From Fibrobacter succinogenes (GTDB lineage: Bacteria; Fibrobacterota; Fibrobacteria; Fibrobacterales; Fibrobacteraceae): a stretch of DNA of 32,226 bases. Shown here piece by piece: positions 32,171 to 32,226 of this stretch. The translations under genes were made by a program, and so were the position numbers. The DNA lies in contig CADCBQ010000007.1 of NCBI GenBank assembly GCA_902799745.1, positions 72,088 through 104,313 of the forward strand, given 5' to 3'. The stretch's first letter is position 1, and each line of letters begins with the position of its first letter. The notes beneath the pieces were generated by a model. The model was not told the origin of the DNA, made no database searches, and saw nothing but the letters and a program-made list of their open reading frames with translations.

Positions 32171-32226
32171 CCAGCAGCGACCTACTCTCCCGGGCCCGTG
32201 GGCCAGGTACCATCGGCGATGAGGGG
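32171..32226 (-). rRNA. rrf: 5S ribosomal RNA, 3' part (cut by the window edge)
   Basis: On the minus strand the sequence contains CGCCGATGGTAC and GGGAGAGTAGGTCGC, the conserved 3' half of bacterial 5S rRNA. About 56 bases are visible. The 3' end near 32171 is set by similarity to other 5S genes and by the adjacent terminator. It marks the end of an rRNA operon reading into this window. Confidence 0.93.

Overview
The window reads as ordinary chromosome of a Gram-negative, GC-balanced bacterium with outer-membrane proteins, lipoproteins, a TolC channel and a TonB-dependent receptor. I think a Fibrobacter-like member of the Fibrobacterota is most likely. This rests on protein style (lipoproteins with GDTL and CxC motifs), on recurrent TATATT-like -10 boxes close to starts, and on short purine-rich repeats of the AGACGAGAGACGAAA type. 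It is recollection and inference, not a database result. Nearly all sequence is coding. There is no CRISPR array, insertion sequence, tRNA or complete rRNA gene. The right edge cuts into a 5S rRNA gene on the minus strand, and the left edge cuts into priA.

Layout: 1-1699 is the 3' part of priA (+). 1702-6222 (-) is an envelope group: a TonB-dependent receptor, a VanX-like D,D-dipeptidase and a probable outer-membrane barrel protein. 6284-8985 (+) holds a nitrilase-family amidase, then a sigma70-type promoter with a perfect palindrome over its -35 box. That promoter serves a 43-residue helix-turn-helix microprotein, an unknown 117-residue protein and a maltokinase. 8982-13734 (-) is a tight operon: gltX, a zinc-ribbon/triple-BON protein, a WYL regulator and queA. 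13882-14847 (-) is a lipoprotein made of two related halves. 15099-17712 (+) is an aminotransferase followed by citrate synthase. 17790-20189 (-) is a FIST-GGDEF-HD-GYP protein for cyclic-di-GMP turnover.

20190-23560 looks like an accessory islet. Its flanks are AT-rich. It carries a large caspase-like (clan CD) protease with three fibronectin-III-like repeats and a C-terminal domain resembling domain 4 of cholesterol-dependent cytolysins, without a signal peptide. Convergent to it is a lone RelB/DinJ-type antitoxin with no toxin beside it.

From 23560 to the end, core genes resume. A dihydrouridine synthase is divergent from an HU-like protein. A minus-strand series follows: GH57-like protein, STAS/transmembrane/coiled-coil protein, lytic transglycosylase, TolC-family channel, MlaC-like protein, DUF2953-like membrane protein and RsuA-family pseudouridine synthase. 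It lies just downstream of the rRNA operon and its terminator.

The items most worth a second look are the protease/orphan-antitoxin islet, the microprotein with its palindromic promoter, the recurring promoter-to-start geometry that suggests leaderless mRNAs, the cytoplasmic zinc-ribbon-BON protein, the GH57 homologue lacking catalytic residues, and a repeat read in frame inside priA.
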